Shown piece after piece: positions 1 through 9,030 of a stretch of 47,733 nt of DNA. The first letter of the stretch is position 1, and each line of letters opens with the position of its first letter. Source of the DNA: Limnochordia bacterium (GTDB taxonomy: Bacteria > Bacillota > Limnochordia > Darwinibacteriales > DTU012); contig SKJB01000037.1 in NCBI GenBank assembly GCA_007116145.1, positions 1 through 47,733 on the forward strand. Direction: 5' to 3'. The notes under the pieces are model-generated. The model was not told the origin of the DNA, made no database searches, and was given only the letters and a program-made list of their open reading frames with translations. A program made the translations under genes and the position numbers.

Positions 1-2
1 GG

Positions 3-869
3 GATGGATGGGATGACTTAAGTGCATATGTTACCTTTCATTCAGGGTTTACTCGTCACAGTGGACATCGTATGCGAAAAGATAATTCGTTTACATTTTA
101 TGCTCTCGGTGAACGATTTGCGATTAGCCCGGGAGAGGCACGAACCCGCATGGAAGTTGTTCATAATTTAGTTATGGTCGATGAACCTCGTACTACGCGC
201 TGGGCCGAGGAGTTTCCATATTCCGCGGTGATTACTGAGCAAAGAATAATGGATGAAGCGGTTTATATTAAGGGTGATGCATCCGATTCCGTTGTTTACT
301 TTAGACAGCAGGATGCTGGGCGATTGCCGAATAATGCTCAAACTATGAAGGTAGAAGAGGCTCAACGTCAGTTGTTGTTTGTGCGTCAACCAGCAGGGGT
401 TGCGCAACCATATCTATTAGTAATTGATGACCTAAGCAAATTCGCTGGAGAACCTTCCTCTACGTTTTCGTGGCTCCTCCATACAGAACCCAATAATAGT
501 ATACAGTATCTAGACAATGGTGCTGTCATTACTGGGAACCGCCGTGGGGCTCAGTTACACTTAGATTTTCTTTACCCATCGGACGTAAACGTCAGGGCTT
601 TGAATCTTTCTGGTCTTAGGGAAATCAAAGGAAGGGAGAACAGTATACCTAGGATTCTACGGACACTAACTGGGGAAATTCAGGGTACTGATGTAAGGAT
701 AATTGCCTTGCTGATAGCATCTGAAAGCGATCAGGAAAAACCACATGTAGAATATGTTGGTACCGAGTACGATGGCAAGGTGACAATCACTTTTGTTGAT
801 GGCACTATTGATACGATAGTTATTAGTCAGGACAACATGGAATTTTCTAGAGAAAATAGTTGTCAGTGA
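3..869 (+). CDS. Heparinase II/III-like protein, C-terminal part (5' truncated by window edge)
   Basis: The reading frame is open from the window edge (codon at 3), so the first ATG at 72 is internal. The translated start contains SGHRMRKDNSFTFYALGE, which resembles the heparinase II/III domain pattern in which a His and an Asp precede an 'NSF-x-hydrophobic-ALGE' strand. The remaining ~260 residues are beta-rich with no membrane segment, like the C-terminal beta-sandwich of polysaccharide lyases that cleave uronic-acid-containing chains. A GC-rich hairpin follows the stop, and a LacI regulator lies next on the same strand, which fits a sugar-utilisation locus. Substrate cannot be told. The family call rests on one motif and general fold character. 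Confidence 0.6.
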   Translation, partial: DGWDDLSAYVTFHSGFTRHSGHRMRKDNSFTFYALGERFAISPGEARTRMEVVHNLVMVDEPRTTRWAEEFPYSAVITEQRIMDEAVYIKGDASDSVVYFRQQDAGRLPNNAQTMKVEEAQRQLLFVRQPAGVAQPYLLVIDDLSKFAGEPSSTFSWLLHTEPNNSIQYLDNGAVITGNRRGAQLHLDFLYPSDVNVRALNLSGLREIKGRENSIPRILRTLTGEIQGTDVRIIALLIASESDQEKPHVEYVGTEYDGKVTITFVDGTIDTIVISQDNMEFSRENSCQ

Positions 870-902
870 CGATCTAAGAATAGGAGTATTGCGTTATTTT
901 GC

Positions 903-935
903 GGAAACTCTGGAGTCAAGTACTCCGGAGTTTCC
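903..935 (+). terminator. Strong stem-loop after the heparinase-like gene
   Basis: A 14-bp inverted repeat (903-916 with 922-935, one G-U pair) encloses a CAAGT loop. No T-run follows, so it may be a weak terminator or a 3'-end stabiliser. It separates the heparinase-like gene from the LacI regulator. Confidence 0.45.
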
Positions 936-991
936 CCATATAGCGAGTAGCAATAGACGTAACCTAACATTTTTGTATGAGGTGGACTAGC

Positions 992-2011
992 ATGTCTGGA
1001 AAAGTATATGATGTAGCAAAAAAATGTAATGTGTCTCCATCAACGGTATCCAAAGTATTTCAGGGAAAAGGTAGTTTAACCGAGGAGACGAGGATAAAGG
1101 TTTTAAAGGTTGCAGAAGAGTTGGGTTATAAACCACGCAAATACTCTATACGAAAGAGTTTTGTGGAAAGCGTTCTTCTGACAGTTCCCGATCTTCATTA
1201 TAGTGACTTTGCTAACAGTCACTTCTATGGGCATGTTATTAATGGGATTGAACGTGCTCTAGCCGATAATGGCTTCCAACTTCGATTAATGACAGTGCCT
1301 TCAGACCAGAACGATTTCCGTCAAGTCAAATCATTTCTAGATGAGTCTGTTAAGGGAGTGCTCCTATTAGGCTCTGGTGTTCCTCGTACTACAGTATTAG
1401 ATTTTAAGCAAAGAGGCTTACCTATTGTGTCCATAAACTATAACCGACTAGCTGATGGAATCAATAGCGTTGTTAACGATAATTTGTTAGGTGCACAACA
1501 GATCGTAGAGTATCTAATCAAACTAGGCCATCGAGATATCGCATATATTGGTGGATCATTGGACAATTTGAATATGGAACAACGATTTATGGGTTATAGG
1601 AAGGCTTTAGAGCAAGGCGGTTTTCAGGAAGTTGGAGATTTCATTCGCTTTTGTGGATTTCACTCTACCTTAGAGCAAGGGTCTGCAGCAGCTGATGATA
1701 TTCTAGGAAAGCAGAAGCCAACCGCTATTTTTGCTGCATCTGATTCTATAGCTATGGGAGCAATGAAAGTCATTCGCGAGTTGGCTCTGCAAGTGCCAGG
1801 TGATATATCGGTTGTGGGTTTCAACGATATTGATTTAACCCAATTGGTAACACCACAACTTACGACTGTACGTGTACATAGACAGAAAATGGGTGAATAT
1901 GCAGTTAGTCATCTTATTCAACTGATTAAGAACAAGAGCACGTTTACTATTCCAATTAAAATTGAGTTGCCAACTGAGCTGGTATTGCGTGAGTCAGCTG
2001 CGTCAAAATAG
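992..2011 (+). CDS. LacI-family transcriptional regulator
   Basis: A 339-residue protein with an N-terminal LacI helix-turn-helix (VYDVAKKCNVSPSTVSKVFQ, residues ~5-24), the hinge region (LGYKPRK) and a periplasmic-binding-protein-like sugar-sensing domain containing the usual AIFAASDSIAMGAMK and VVGFNDID segments. Length is typical of the family. I chose ATG 992 because GAGGTGG lies about 7 nt upstream; ATG 977 has no ribosome binding site. It follows the heparinase-like gene and probably controls carbohydrate genes upstream of this window. The effector is unknown. The gene ends at a terminator shared with convergent carB. Confidence 0.9.
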   Translation: MSGKVYDVAKKCNVSPSTVSKVFQGKGSLTEETRIKVLKVAEELGYKPRKYSIRKSFVESVLLTVPDLHYSDFANSHFYGHVINGIERALADNGFQLRLMTVPSDQNDFRQVKSFLDESVKGVLLLGSGVPRTTVLDFKQRGLPIVSINYNRLADGINSVVNDNLLGAQQIVEYLIKLGHRDIAYIGGSLDNLNMEQRFMGYRKALEQGGFQEVGDFIRFCGFHSTLEQGSAAADDILGKQKPTAIFAASDSIAMGAMKVIRELALQVPGDISVVGFNDIDLTQLVTPQLTTVRVHRQKMGEYAVSHLIQLIKNKSTFTIPIKIELPTELVLRESAASK

Positions 2012-2021
2012 CAAAAAGTAG

Positions 2022-2077
2022 AAAAAGGGAGGGCAAACCCACTCGTTGAGTTACGTAGGTTTGCCCTCCCTTTTTTT
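2022..2077. terminator. Bidirectional rho-independent terminator between lacI-like gene and carB
   Basis: An 18-bp arm at 2022-2039 pairs perfectly with 2058-2075 across an 18-nt loop. The stem ends in an A-tract on one side and a T-tract on the other, so it can stop transcription from both convergent genes. Confidence 0.9.
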
Positions 2078-2098
2078 GTCCAAACAATCAAGTGGCTC

Positions 2099-5000
2099 TT
2101 ACACACTAGAATCGTTTTTCTTAGCCTGATGATACTCTTGGATTGCTTTTACTTGCATTCCGCGTAGCTTAACCTGCTCAATACCTTTTACAGCAGCGAC
2201 CGCTCCTTCGATGGTTGTTGCGATAGGAACACCCTCCATTAGAGCCTCGCGCCGTATCTTATATCCATCAGATAGAGGTCCCTTACCAAGGGAGCGATTA
2301 ATAATAAACTGAATACGACCGTTTTTAACTTCATCAACAATATCTGGCGATCCTTCACCGATTTTGGCTATCGGATCAACGAGTATTCCTTGCTTTTGCA
2401 GGTATTCTGCAGTGCCCTTCGTTGCCACTAATCCAAATCCGAGTTCTCTAAGCTTAGTAGCTAGTTCTACGACCAACGGCTTATCCTTATCTGCAATAGT
2501 AAGGAGAACATTGCCCGCTAGTGGAAGCCTCGAACCAGCAGCGGATTGGGATTTAGCAAAGGCCATGGCGAAATCTTGATCAATTCCCATGACTTCGCCT
2601 GTGGAGTGCATTTCTGGACCGAGAATAATGTCTGTGCCAGAAAACTTGATATAGGGAAACACCGCTTCTTTTACCGCGGTATAGGGTGGAATAACTTCAT
2701 TTGTAAAGCCAAGGCTATCTAGCTTAATACCTAATAGTACATTAGTAGCAATTTTTGCAAGAGAGATACCAATGCTCTTGCTGACAAACGGCACAGTTCG
2801 TGATGCCCGGGGATTAACCTCTATTAAATAGACTTGCTCTCCCTTAATCGCAAATTGAATATTGAGGAGTCCGACAACCCCGATTTCAATGGCTAGGAGC
2901 TTTGTTTGTCGTCGTATCTCGTTTAGGATCTTTGGCGAGAGACTAAACGGAGGAAGGGCGCAGGCGCTATCGCCAGAATGTATACCTGCGCGTTCGATAT
3001 GTTCCATGATCCCTCCGATGACACAATTACTTCCATCAGAGACCGCGTCGACATCAACTTCAATGCTATCTTCAAGAAATCTATCAATGAGAATCGGATG
3101 CTCCGGCGATGGTTTAACTGCTTCCTGCATATAACGAGAGAGTGAGGTTTCGTCATAGACAATTTCCATTGCTCTGCCACCGAGAACATAAGAGGGGCGC
3201 ACAAGTACGGGGTAGCCAATATCTTTCGCTACTACCTGAGCTTCAGCTATCGAACGTACAAGACCATTTTGTGGTTGTAGCAGCCCTAGCTTGGTCACGA
3301 TTGCTGAAAATTTTTCGCGGTCTTCGGCGAGATCAATGGCCGTTGGTGAAGTTCCTAGCACATTGATTCCTGCTTTTTCTAGTGATAAGGCTAGTTTTAG
3401 CGGTGTTTGGCCTCCAAATTGGAGAATAACTCCATCGGGTTTCTCGTTCTGACAAATCTCTAGAACATTTTCTAAGGTCAACGGTTCAAAATAGAGCGTA
3501 TCCGAGGTATCATAGTCAGTACTGACTGTTTCTGGGTTGCAGTTAACCATAATCACAGTGCTGCCTTTTTCTCGTAGGGCAAAGGCAGCTTGAACACAAC
3601 AGTAGTCAAACTCAATCCCTTGTCCTATTCGATTTGGACCACCACCAAGGATCATCACTTTGTGTGTTTTTTTTGGCACAACCTCATTCTCCTCACCGTG
3701 ATAGGTAGAGTAGAAGTAGGGGGTGACTGCGTCAAATTCTGCAGCACATGTATCAACAGATTTGAACACAGCGAAAATCTCCTGTTTCTGGCGAATAGCG
3801 CGAATGGCGCTTTCATCCATTTGATAAATATGAGCGATCTGTTGATCAGAAAAGCCATAGTTTTTGGCTGTCTGTAACAGTTTTTTTGTTAAGGAAGTGC
3901 TTCGTAGTTTGATCTCAATATCCAAAATCTGTTGCATATTGTGCAAAAACCAACGATCAATTCCAGTCAAAGTATAGATTTCATCAATGGACATGCCAAT
4001 TAGCAGAGCATAGCGAATATAGAAAATTCTCTCAGCCGTAGGTACTAAAAGATAGTGGGTAATCTCTTCTTTGAATACATCGGCTGCGTTCGCTTGTGTC
4101 AGCTCTTCATAGGAGTAGCGATCCTGGCCGTCTGTTCCCCAACCAAACCGCCCTTGTTCTAAGGAGCGGAGGGCCTTTTGAAAAGACTCCTTAAATGTAC
4201 GACCAATAGCCATGACCTCGCCTACGGATTTCATCTGGGTGGTTAAGCGTACGTCGGTATCATAAAACTTCTCAAAATCCCAGCGGGGTACCTTGGTAAC
4301 ACAATAGTCTATTGCTGGTTCAAAACAAGCTGGGGTTTTGCTGGTTATATCGTTGGGTAATTCATCGAGGGTATATCCAATTGCTAGCTTGGCAGCAATT
4401 TTGGCGATGGCAAACCCTGTTGCTTTTGAGGCTAAGGCTGAACTGCGTGATACCCGTGGATTCATCTCCACCACTACCCGTTTGCCGGTCTCGGGATCTA
4501 CCGCGAATTGAATATTTGAACCGCCCGTCTCCACTCCGATGGTGCGAATTATCTTCAGTGCTTCGTTGCGCATCTGTTGGTATTCTAAATCGGATAGGGT
4601 CTGAATTGGTGCTACTGTTATGCTATCTCCCGTATGGATTCCCATAGGATCCACATTTTCCATGGAACAAACAATGACCACATTGTCAGCTATGTCTCGC
4701 ATTACTTCAAGTTCATATTCTTTCCACCCGATCACAGATTCCTCAATCAGTACTTGTGAGCTCGGACTTTGAGTGAGTCCGCTATGGGTGATTTCCCGAA
4801 GCTCCTCTAAATTGCAAGCCACACCACCGCCAGCCCCACCTAAGGTAAAAGACGGACGGATGATTAAGGGGAAGCCGTTGTGATTGGCAAATTCCTCTGC
4901 TGCTTCTACGGAGGATACATGGGCGCTAGCAAGAACGCCTACCCCAATGCTCTCCATGATCTCTTTGAAAATCATCCGATCTTCAGTCTTTTGAATCGCA

Positions 5001-5362
5001 TCATAGCTCGCTCCGATCAGCTCCACGTTATACTTGGCTAAAACGCCTTGTTTGTAGAGAGCACACGCAGCATTTAACCCAGTTTGGCCTCCTAAGGTCG
5101 GCAGTAGAGCATCAGGGCGTTCTTTAGCAATTATCTGCTCGATTATAGCTGGTTCAATTGGTTCGATGTAGGTCTTGTCAGCCATATCCGGATCGGTCAT
5201 AATCGTAGCTGGATTACTGTTTATGAGTATTACCTGATACCCCTCTTGGCGTAGGGTTTTACAGGCTTGTGAGCCTGAGTAATCAAACTCACAAGCCTGC
5301 CCAATAATAATAGGGCCCGATCCGATAATCAGGATTTTTTGGATGTCTAGTCGTTTTGGCAT
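2099..5362 (-). CDS. carB: Carbamoyl-phosphate synthase large subunit
   Basis: A 1087-residue protein that makes carbamoyl phosphate from ammonia, bicarbonate and two ATP for pyrimidine and arginine synthesis. It begins [20 protein letters not shown] and shows the internally duplicated ATP-grasp halves; the second half starts near [22 protein letters not shown]-terminal MGS-like regulatory domain contains [12 protein letters not shown]. Length is normal. The longest open frame starts further upstream inside carA, but AAGGAG positioned before ATG 5362, four bases after the carA stop, marks the true start. It is translated with carA, which supplies ammonia from glutamine. Confidence 0.97.
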   Translation of the reverse strand: MPKRLDIQKILIIGSGPIIIGQACEFDYSGSQACKTLRQEGYQVILINSNPATIMTDPDMADKTYIEPIEPAIIEQIIAKERPDALLPTLGGQTGLNAACALYKQGVLAKYNVELIGASYDAIQKTEDRMIFKEIMESIGVGVLASAHVSSVEAAEEFANHNGFPLIIRPSFTLGGAGGGVACNLEELREITHSGLTQSPSSQVLIEESVIGWKEYELEVMRDIADNVVIVCSMENVDPMGIHTGDSITVAPIQTLSDLEYQQMRNEALKIIRTIGVETGGSNIQFAVDPETGKRVVVEMNPRVSRSSALASKATGFAIAKIAAKLAIGYTLDELPNDITSKTPACFEPAIDYCVTKVPRWDFEKFYDTDVRLTTQMKSVGEVMAIGRTFKESFQKALRSLEQGRFGWGTDGQDRYSYEELTQANAADVFKEEITHYLLVPTAERIFYIRYALLIGMSIDEIYTLTGIDRWFLHNMQQILDIEIKLRSTSLTKKLLQTAKNYGFSDQQIAHIYQMDESAIRAIRQKQEIFAVFKSVDTCAAEFDAVTPYFYSTYHGEENEVVPKKTHKVMILGGGPNRIGQGIEFDYCCVQAAFALREKGSTVIMVNCNPETVSTDYDTSDTLYFEPLTLENVLEICQNEKPDGVILQFGGQTPLKLALSLEKAGINVLGTSPTAIDLAEDREKFSAIVTKLGLLQPQNGLVRSIAEAQVVAKDIGYPVLVRPSYVLGGRAMEIVYDETSLSRYMQEAVKPSPEHPILIDRFLEDSIEVDVDAVSDGSNCVIGGIMEHIERAGIHSGDSACALPPFSLSPKILNEIRRQTKLLAIEIGVVGLLNIQFAIKGEQVYLIEVNPRASRTVPFVSKSIGISLAKIATNVLLGIKLDSLGFTNEVIPPYTAVKEAVFPYIKFSGTDIILGPEMHSTGEVMGIDQDFAMAFAKSQSAAGSRLPLAGNVLLTIADKDKPLVVELATKLRELGFGLVATKGTAEYLQKQGILVDPIAKIGEGSPDIVDEVKNGRIQFIINRSLGKGPLSDGYKIRREALMEGVPIATTIEGAVAAVKGIEQVKLRGMQVKAIQEYHQAKKNDSSV

Positions 5363-5366
5363 TTGA

Positions 5367-6524
5367 TCACTCCTTCTCCTTGTCCATGAGTTCTGCAAAA
5401 CGCTGAAACAGATAACGAGCATCGTGGGGACCTGGAGATGCTTCTGGGTGGTGCTGAACAGAGAAGCACTTTAGCTGTGAATGCAGTAAGCCCTCGACTG
5501 TATTATCATTTAAGTTGATATGAGTTATCTCCAACCCCGCTAGGAGATGATTTGTTCTTAACCTACTCGGAGAAGGTAACTCTAAGCAAAATCCGTGGTT
5601 TTGAACGGAAACTTCCACATGATCAGTGGAAAGATCTTTGACTGGATGATTACCGCCTCGATGCCCAAATTTTAGTTTATAGGTCTTTAGTCCCAAAGCT
5701 TGCCCAATAATCTGATGGCCAAAGCAGATTCCAAAAATAGGGATCTTACCGACTAGCTTGGTGACTTCAGTCACAGCATACGGTACAGCACCTGGATCAC
5801 CAGGTCCGTTTGAAAGGAAAATGCCATCAGGCTGATATTGCATAATCTCTAATGCTTTTGTGCTAGCAGGAACCACGGTCACTCGGCAGCCAACAGCAGT
5901 AAGCATGTCTAAAATGCTCTTCTTTATTCCAAAGTCTATAGCTACTACGTGATATCTTTCATTCGTTCCGTAGCTATACGCTTGCTTGCATGAGACATCC
6001 TTAACTAAGTCGCGACCTGCGAACTTAGGAAGACTTTGTACCTTAAATAGTAACTGATCGAGAGAATCCGTGTTCGTGGAGAGAATGGACATCATTGCCC
6101 CAGCGCTTCGAATATGTCGTGTTAGTGCTCTTGTATCGATACCATGAACACCAAGGATTTGATATTGCATGAGAAACTGCTTGAGGCTCGATTGCGCGCG
6201 CCAATTACTGTAGTAATCATGATATTCATGAACCAAAAGTGCTTCAATCTGTGGAGAGTTCGATTCATTATCTAAATCTGTAACGCCATAATTACCGATT
6301 AACGGATACGTCATGGCTAAAATCTGACCACAATACGAAGGGTCTGTAATGATCTCTTGATAACCTGTCATACTTGTGTTGAAAACGATTTCTCCAGTTG
6401 CTTCGCCAGAGCCAGTAAAGGACTCTCCTGATAGATGAAACCCATCTTCTAAAACTAGTAGCGCTTTTATGATGAAACCTCCTTTACCACTAACTTGTAT
6501 TTTCGGTTCAATGCGGAATTTCAC
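5367..6524 (-). CDS. carA: Carbamoyl-phosphate synthase small subunit (glutaminase)
   Basis: The glutamine amidotransferase subunit that feeds ammonia to CarB. The N-terminal CPSase small domain ([32 protein letters not shown]) is followed by a class I GATase domain with the nucleophile Cys in [13 protein letters not shown] and the His/Glu pair in [13 protein letters not shown]. The only NTG start is GTG 6524, which has no good ribosome binding site. A near-perfect AAAGGAGG lies inside that frame, 7 nt before an ATA codon at 6470, exactly where relatives begin '[10 protein letters not shown]'. The true protein may therefore be 367 residues from a non-standard start. The carB start is 4 nt downstream. 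Confidence 0.95.
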   Translation of the reverse strand: MKFRIEPKIQVSGKGGFIIKALLVLEDGFHLSGESFTGSGEATGEIVFNTSMTGYQEIITDPSYCGQILAMTYPLIGNYGVTDLDNESNSPQIEALLVHEYHDYYSNWRAQSSLKQFLMQYQILGVHGIDTRALTRHIRSAGAMMSILSTNTDSLDQLLFKVQSLPKFAGRDLVKDVSCKQAYSYGTNERYHVVAIDFGIKKSILDMLTAVGCRVTVVPASTKALEIMQYQPDGIFLSNGPGDPGAVPYAVTEVTKLVGKIPIFGICFGHQIIGQALGLKTYKLKFGHRGGNHPVKDLSTDHVEVSVQNHGFCLELPSPSRLRTNHLLAGLEITHINLNDNTVEGLLHSQLKCFSVQHHPEASPGPHDARYLFQRFAELMDKEKE

Positions 6525-6549
6525 AGTCCATGTTGATTGTGTTCTCTTA

Positions 6550-6578
6550 AATATACTGGTTATACGGGGTCAAGTAAA
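6550..6578 (-). promoter_or_regulatory. Likely carAB promoter
   Basis: On the minus strand, TTTACT (6573-6578) and TATATT (6550-6555) are separated by 17 bp. The expected transcript start is near 6543. No pyrimidine attenuator hairpin was seen in the short leader. Confidence 0.4.
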
Positions 6579-6661
6579 GAGATATTGCGAAATAATACTG
6601 GTATACATCTACACTTAACCCCAGATACAAAACTGCTAAAATTGCTCGTTTGAAAGAGGGC

Positions 6662-6691
6662 ATTCGCAATGTATAGCGAATTAATTATACT
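6662..6691 (+). promoter_or_regulatory. Palindromic operator overlapping a weak promoter
   Basis: ATTCGC-N8-GCGAAT (6662-6681) is a perfect inverted repeat. A TATACT -10 box (6686-6691) lies 17 bp from a poor -35 (TTCGCA, 6663-6668) inside the palindrome. A regulator bound here would sit on the -35 region of the sugar isomerase-like gene. Confidence 0.4.
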
Positions 6692-6744
6692 AAGGAAGAA
6701 ATGAGTTTTCTAAATTAGAGATTTTAATGGAGGGATAGTGTAAT

Positions 6745-7611
6745 ATGAAATTGTCAGTGTTTACTGTGTGTACACCGGATTACAACCTTGAGGAAACAGT
6801 GGTTAAACTTAAAGAATTAGGTTATGATGCAATTGAGTGGAGGGTTAGTAAAGCTTTAACAGAAGATCCTAATCCAATACCTCCACAGGATAAGTGGTAT
6901 TGGAACTATAATAAGAGTACAGTCGATCTGGATACTCTAGAGGAGAATGGGGAGTATCTTAAGTCGTTAAGCGATAAATATGATTTGCCCATTGTGAGTT
7001 TAGCCACATACCTCAGTGTAGTTGAGGTGGAAAAAGTAGAAATGGTATTAAAAGTAGCCGCTCAAATAGGTGCACCTCGAATTCGCGTGCAAGTGCCTGG
7101 CACTAAAGGAGTTGGGGACTACAATGCTCTTTTCGATAAAACAATACAAGATATAAAGGTGATTGAGCAATTAGCTAAGAAATTCCAGGTAAAGGTTAGT
7201 TTTGAAACGCATCACGGTAACCTAATCCCAAGTGCTAGTGCAGCGTACCGCTTAGTGTCTAATTTTGACAGCAAATATATCGGGGTTACATATGATGTAG
7301 GCAACACGGTGCGCGAGGGATATGAGTCGTATAACATGGCTTTTCAGTTGCTCGGAGAGTACCTGGATCACGTCCATATTAAAAATGCTCGTTGGTTCGT
7401 AAGTGGTCTGACCGAACAGGGAGCGCAAAAATGGATATGTGAATGGGTACCAATCAAAGCAGGACAGGTTGATATGGCACAGGTAATCAGTGAGCTAAAA
7501 GCCGTAGGTTATGATGGTTATTTATCCATTGAAGATTTCTCTAATGAGCAGAGCACGGAAGTGAAATTAGAGGAATGTGCTCAATACTTACGGGATTTAT
7601 TAGGAGAGTAG
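6745..7611 (+). CDS. Sugar phosphate isomerase/epimerase-like TIM-barrel protein
   Basis: A 288-residue protein of the xylose isomerase-like TIM-barrel superfamily (IolE/IolI/hydroxypyruvate isomerase type). Family features seen are the opening strand KLSVFTVCTPDY, the metal-ligand regions VSFETHHGN, VTYDVGNT and DHVHIKNAR, and the closing YDGYLSIEDF. GGAGGG precedes ATG 6745. It is followed by a Gfo/Idh/MocA dehydrogenase on the same strand, a common pairing in inositol, rare-sugar or 3-keto-sugar catabolism. The exact sugar cannot be inferred. The promoter region carries a palindromic operator. Confidence 0.85.
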   Translation: MKLSVFTVCTPDYNLEETVVKLKELGYDAIEWRVSKALTEDPNPIPPQDKWYWNYNKSTVDLDTLEENGEYLKSLSDKYDLPIVSLATYLSVVEVEKVEMVLKVAAQIGAPRIRVQVPGTKGVGDYNALFDKTIQDIKVIEQLAKKFQVKVSFETHHGNLIPSASAAYRLVSNFDSKYIGVTYDVGNTVREGYESYNMAFQLLGEYLDHVHIKNARWFVSGLTEQGAQKWICEWVPIKAGQVDMAQVISELKAVGYDGYLSIEDFSNEQSTEVKLEECAQYLRDLLGE

Positions 7612-7672
7612 GATACTTTATCATCATCCGCTTCATTTGATACATCGAGTGGTAGCTATTCTAGGGGTGCTT

Positions 7673-7694
7673 GATGATCACACACTAGATCATC
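7673..7694 (+). promoter_or_regulatory. Inverted repeat upstream of the oxidoreductase
   Basis: GATGATC-N8-GATCATC is a perfect 7-bp inverted repeat in the 130-bp gap between the isomerase-like and oxidoreductase genes. It may be an operator or a small mRNA hairpin. It differs from the palindrome at 6662. Confidence 0.3.
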
Positions 7695-7741
7695 TCAACA
7701 TCCCGATCATAATGGATTAAACAGTAAAGGTGTCGATTTTC

Positions 7742-8869
7742 ATGATTAAAGAACAATATGCTGTTGCAATTGTTGGCTGTGGGGGTATGGGAGGTGGGCA
7801 TGCTATCGCCATAGCTAGCGGCACAGGTAATGCTATTTGGAATACGAATGCTGCGCAAGGGACATTCTGGAAGGGCAATATGCATACAGATATAGCAAAT
7901 AAACTTAGGCTTGCAGGGGTATATGATATTGATCCTGTACGTCAGCAGTGGGCGGCCGAACGTGGATTCCACAACTATGATAGTTTTGAAGCGATTCTTG
8001 CTGACGAAGCAGTGGACATAGTGCTTATTGCAACCCCAAACCATCTCCATCATGAAGAGGCAATCGCTTCTTTGCGTGCAGGTAAGCATGTTCTTTGCGA
8101 AAAGCCTGTCACTCCCACTAGTGGAGAACTAGACGAGATTATACGTGTGGCTAAGGAAACAGGCAGAGTTTTCTATCCGCGGCAGAACCGTCGGTGGGAT
8201 GAAGATTATCTCATTAGCAAAAAGATTTATGACGAAAATCTTGTAGGTCAAGTTTTCAATATTCAATGTCATGTCCAGGGTTCTCGGGGTATACCAGGTG
8301 ACTGGAGAGGCATGAAAGCATACGGCGGAGGAATGATGCTAGATTGGGGTGTTCATCTTCTTGACCGCCTACTCATTATGATTCCAGAGAAGATTAAAAA
8401 GGTTTTTTGTTCCCTCACCCATATCAAAAATGATGAGGTGGATGACGGATTTAAGATGCATATGACATTCGAGAGCGGCCTTACTGCGGATATCGAAGTA
8501 GGTACTTGCCATTTTCTAAGGCTTCCTCTTTGGGTTATTGCTGGCAATAATGGGAGTGCTCATATCGATAACTGGTCCTGTGAAGGCAAAATGGCTCGTC
8601 TTAAAAGTTGGGACGATAAGGATGCATCGCCCATTCTTGCAGGTGCTGGTCTAACAAAGACTATGGCTCCCCGCCAAGAAAACTCGGTGGAGATTTTGCC
8701 TTTACCCTCAGTAGAATTTGACAATAATGAGTTATATAGCAACTTAGTAGACACGATTAATGGTACTGCAGCTCAAATTGTCACGAATGAACAAGCTCTT
8801 CGAGTGTTGAAGCTGATGGAGGCTGCATTCAAGTCTGCTAAAGAGGGTATTGTGGTTAATTTTGAGTAA
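7742..8869 (+). CDS. Gfo/Idh/MocA-family NAD(P)-dependent oxidoreductase
   Basis: A 375-residue dehydrogenase. The N-terminal Rossmann fold carries AVAIVGCGGMGGGHA and the family motif HVLCEKPVTP. The C-terminal substrate domain contains the catalytic-region sequence YGGGMMLDWGVHLLDRLL. ATG 7742 is preferred, with AAAGGTG 9 nt upstream; the GTG at 7730 overlaps that site. About 25 extra residues separate the dinucleotide motif from the second Rossmann strand (AGVYDID), longer than the usual spacing. It probably acts with the preceding isomerase/epimerase on a keto-sugar or inositol-like compound. A rho-independent terminator follows. Confidence 0.9.
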   Translation: MIKEQYAVAIVGCGGMGGGHAIAIASGTGNAIWNTNAAQGTFWKGNMHTDIANKLRLAGVYDIDPVRQQWAAERGFHNYDSFEAILADEAVDIVLIATPNHLHHEEAIASLRAGKHVLCEKPVTPTSGELDEIIRVAKETGRVFYPRQNRRWDEDYLISKKIYDENLVGQVFNIQCHVQGSRGIPGDWRGMKAYGGGMMLDWGVHLLDRLLIMIPEKIKKVFCSLTHIKNDEVDDGFKMHMTFESGLTADIEVGTCHFLRLPLWVIAGNNGSAHIDNWSCEGKMARLKSWDDKDASPILAGAGLTKTMAPRQENSVEILPLPSVEFDNNELYSNLVDTINGTAAQIVTNEQALRVLKLMEAAFKSAKEGIVVNFE

Positions 8870-8896
8870 GTGACGAAACATGATCGATATTTTATC

Positions 8897-8934
8897 GGTG
8901 AGCATGGGGGGGTAATCCTGTGCTCACCTTTTTT
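8897..8934 (+). terminator. Rho-independent terminator after the oxidoreductase
   Basis: An 8-bp stem GGTGAGCA/TGCTCACC with a 16-nt loop is followed directly by TTTTTT. It ends the isomerase/oxidoreductase transcription unit. Confidence 0.85.
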
Positions 8935-9030
8935 GTTCGTTGTCGCGATCTAAGCGTCGTGAGTATTTGCGAACCGATGGTCTCCTGCGATAAGCGCAAC
9001 AGCGCTCGACTTCAAATAGGACTAGGTGGG

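Noticed and set aside
6541-6640. PyrR-type attenuator before carA
   Set aside because: The predicted leader is too short and contains no hairpin with a T-tract.
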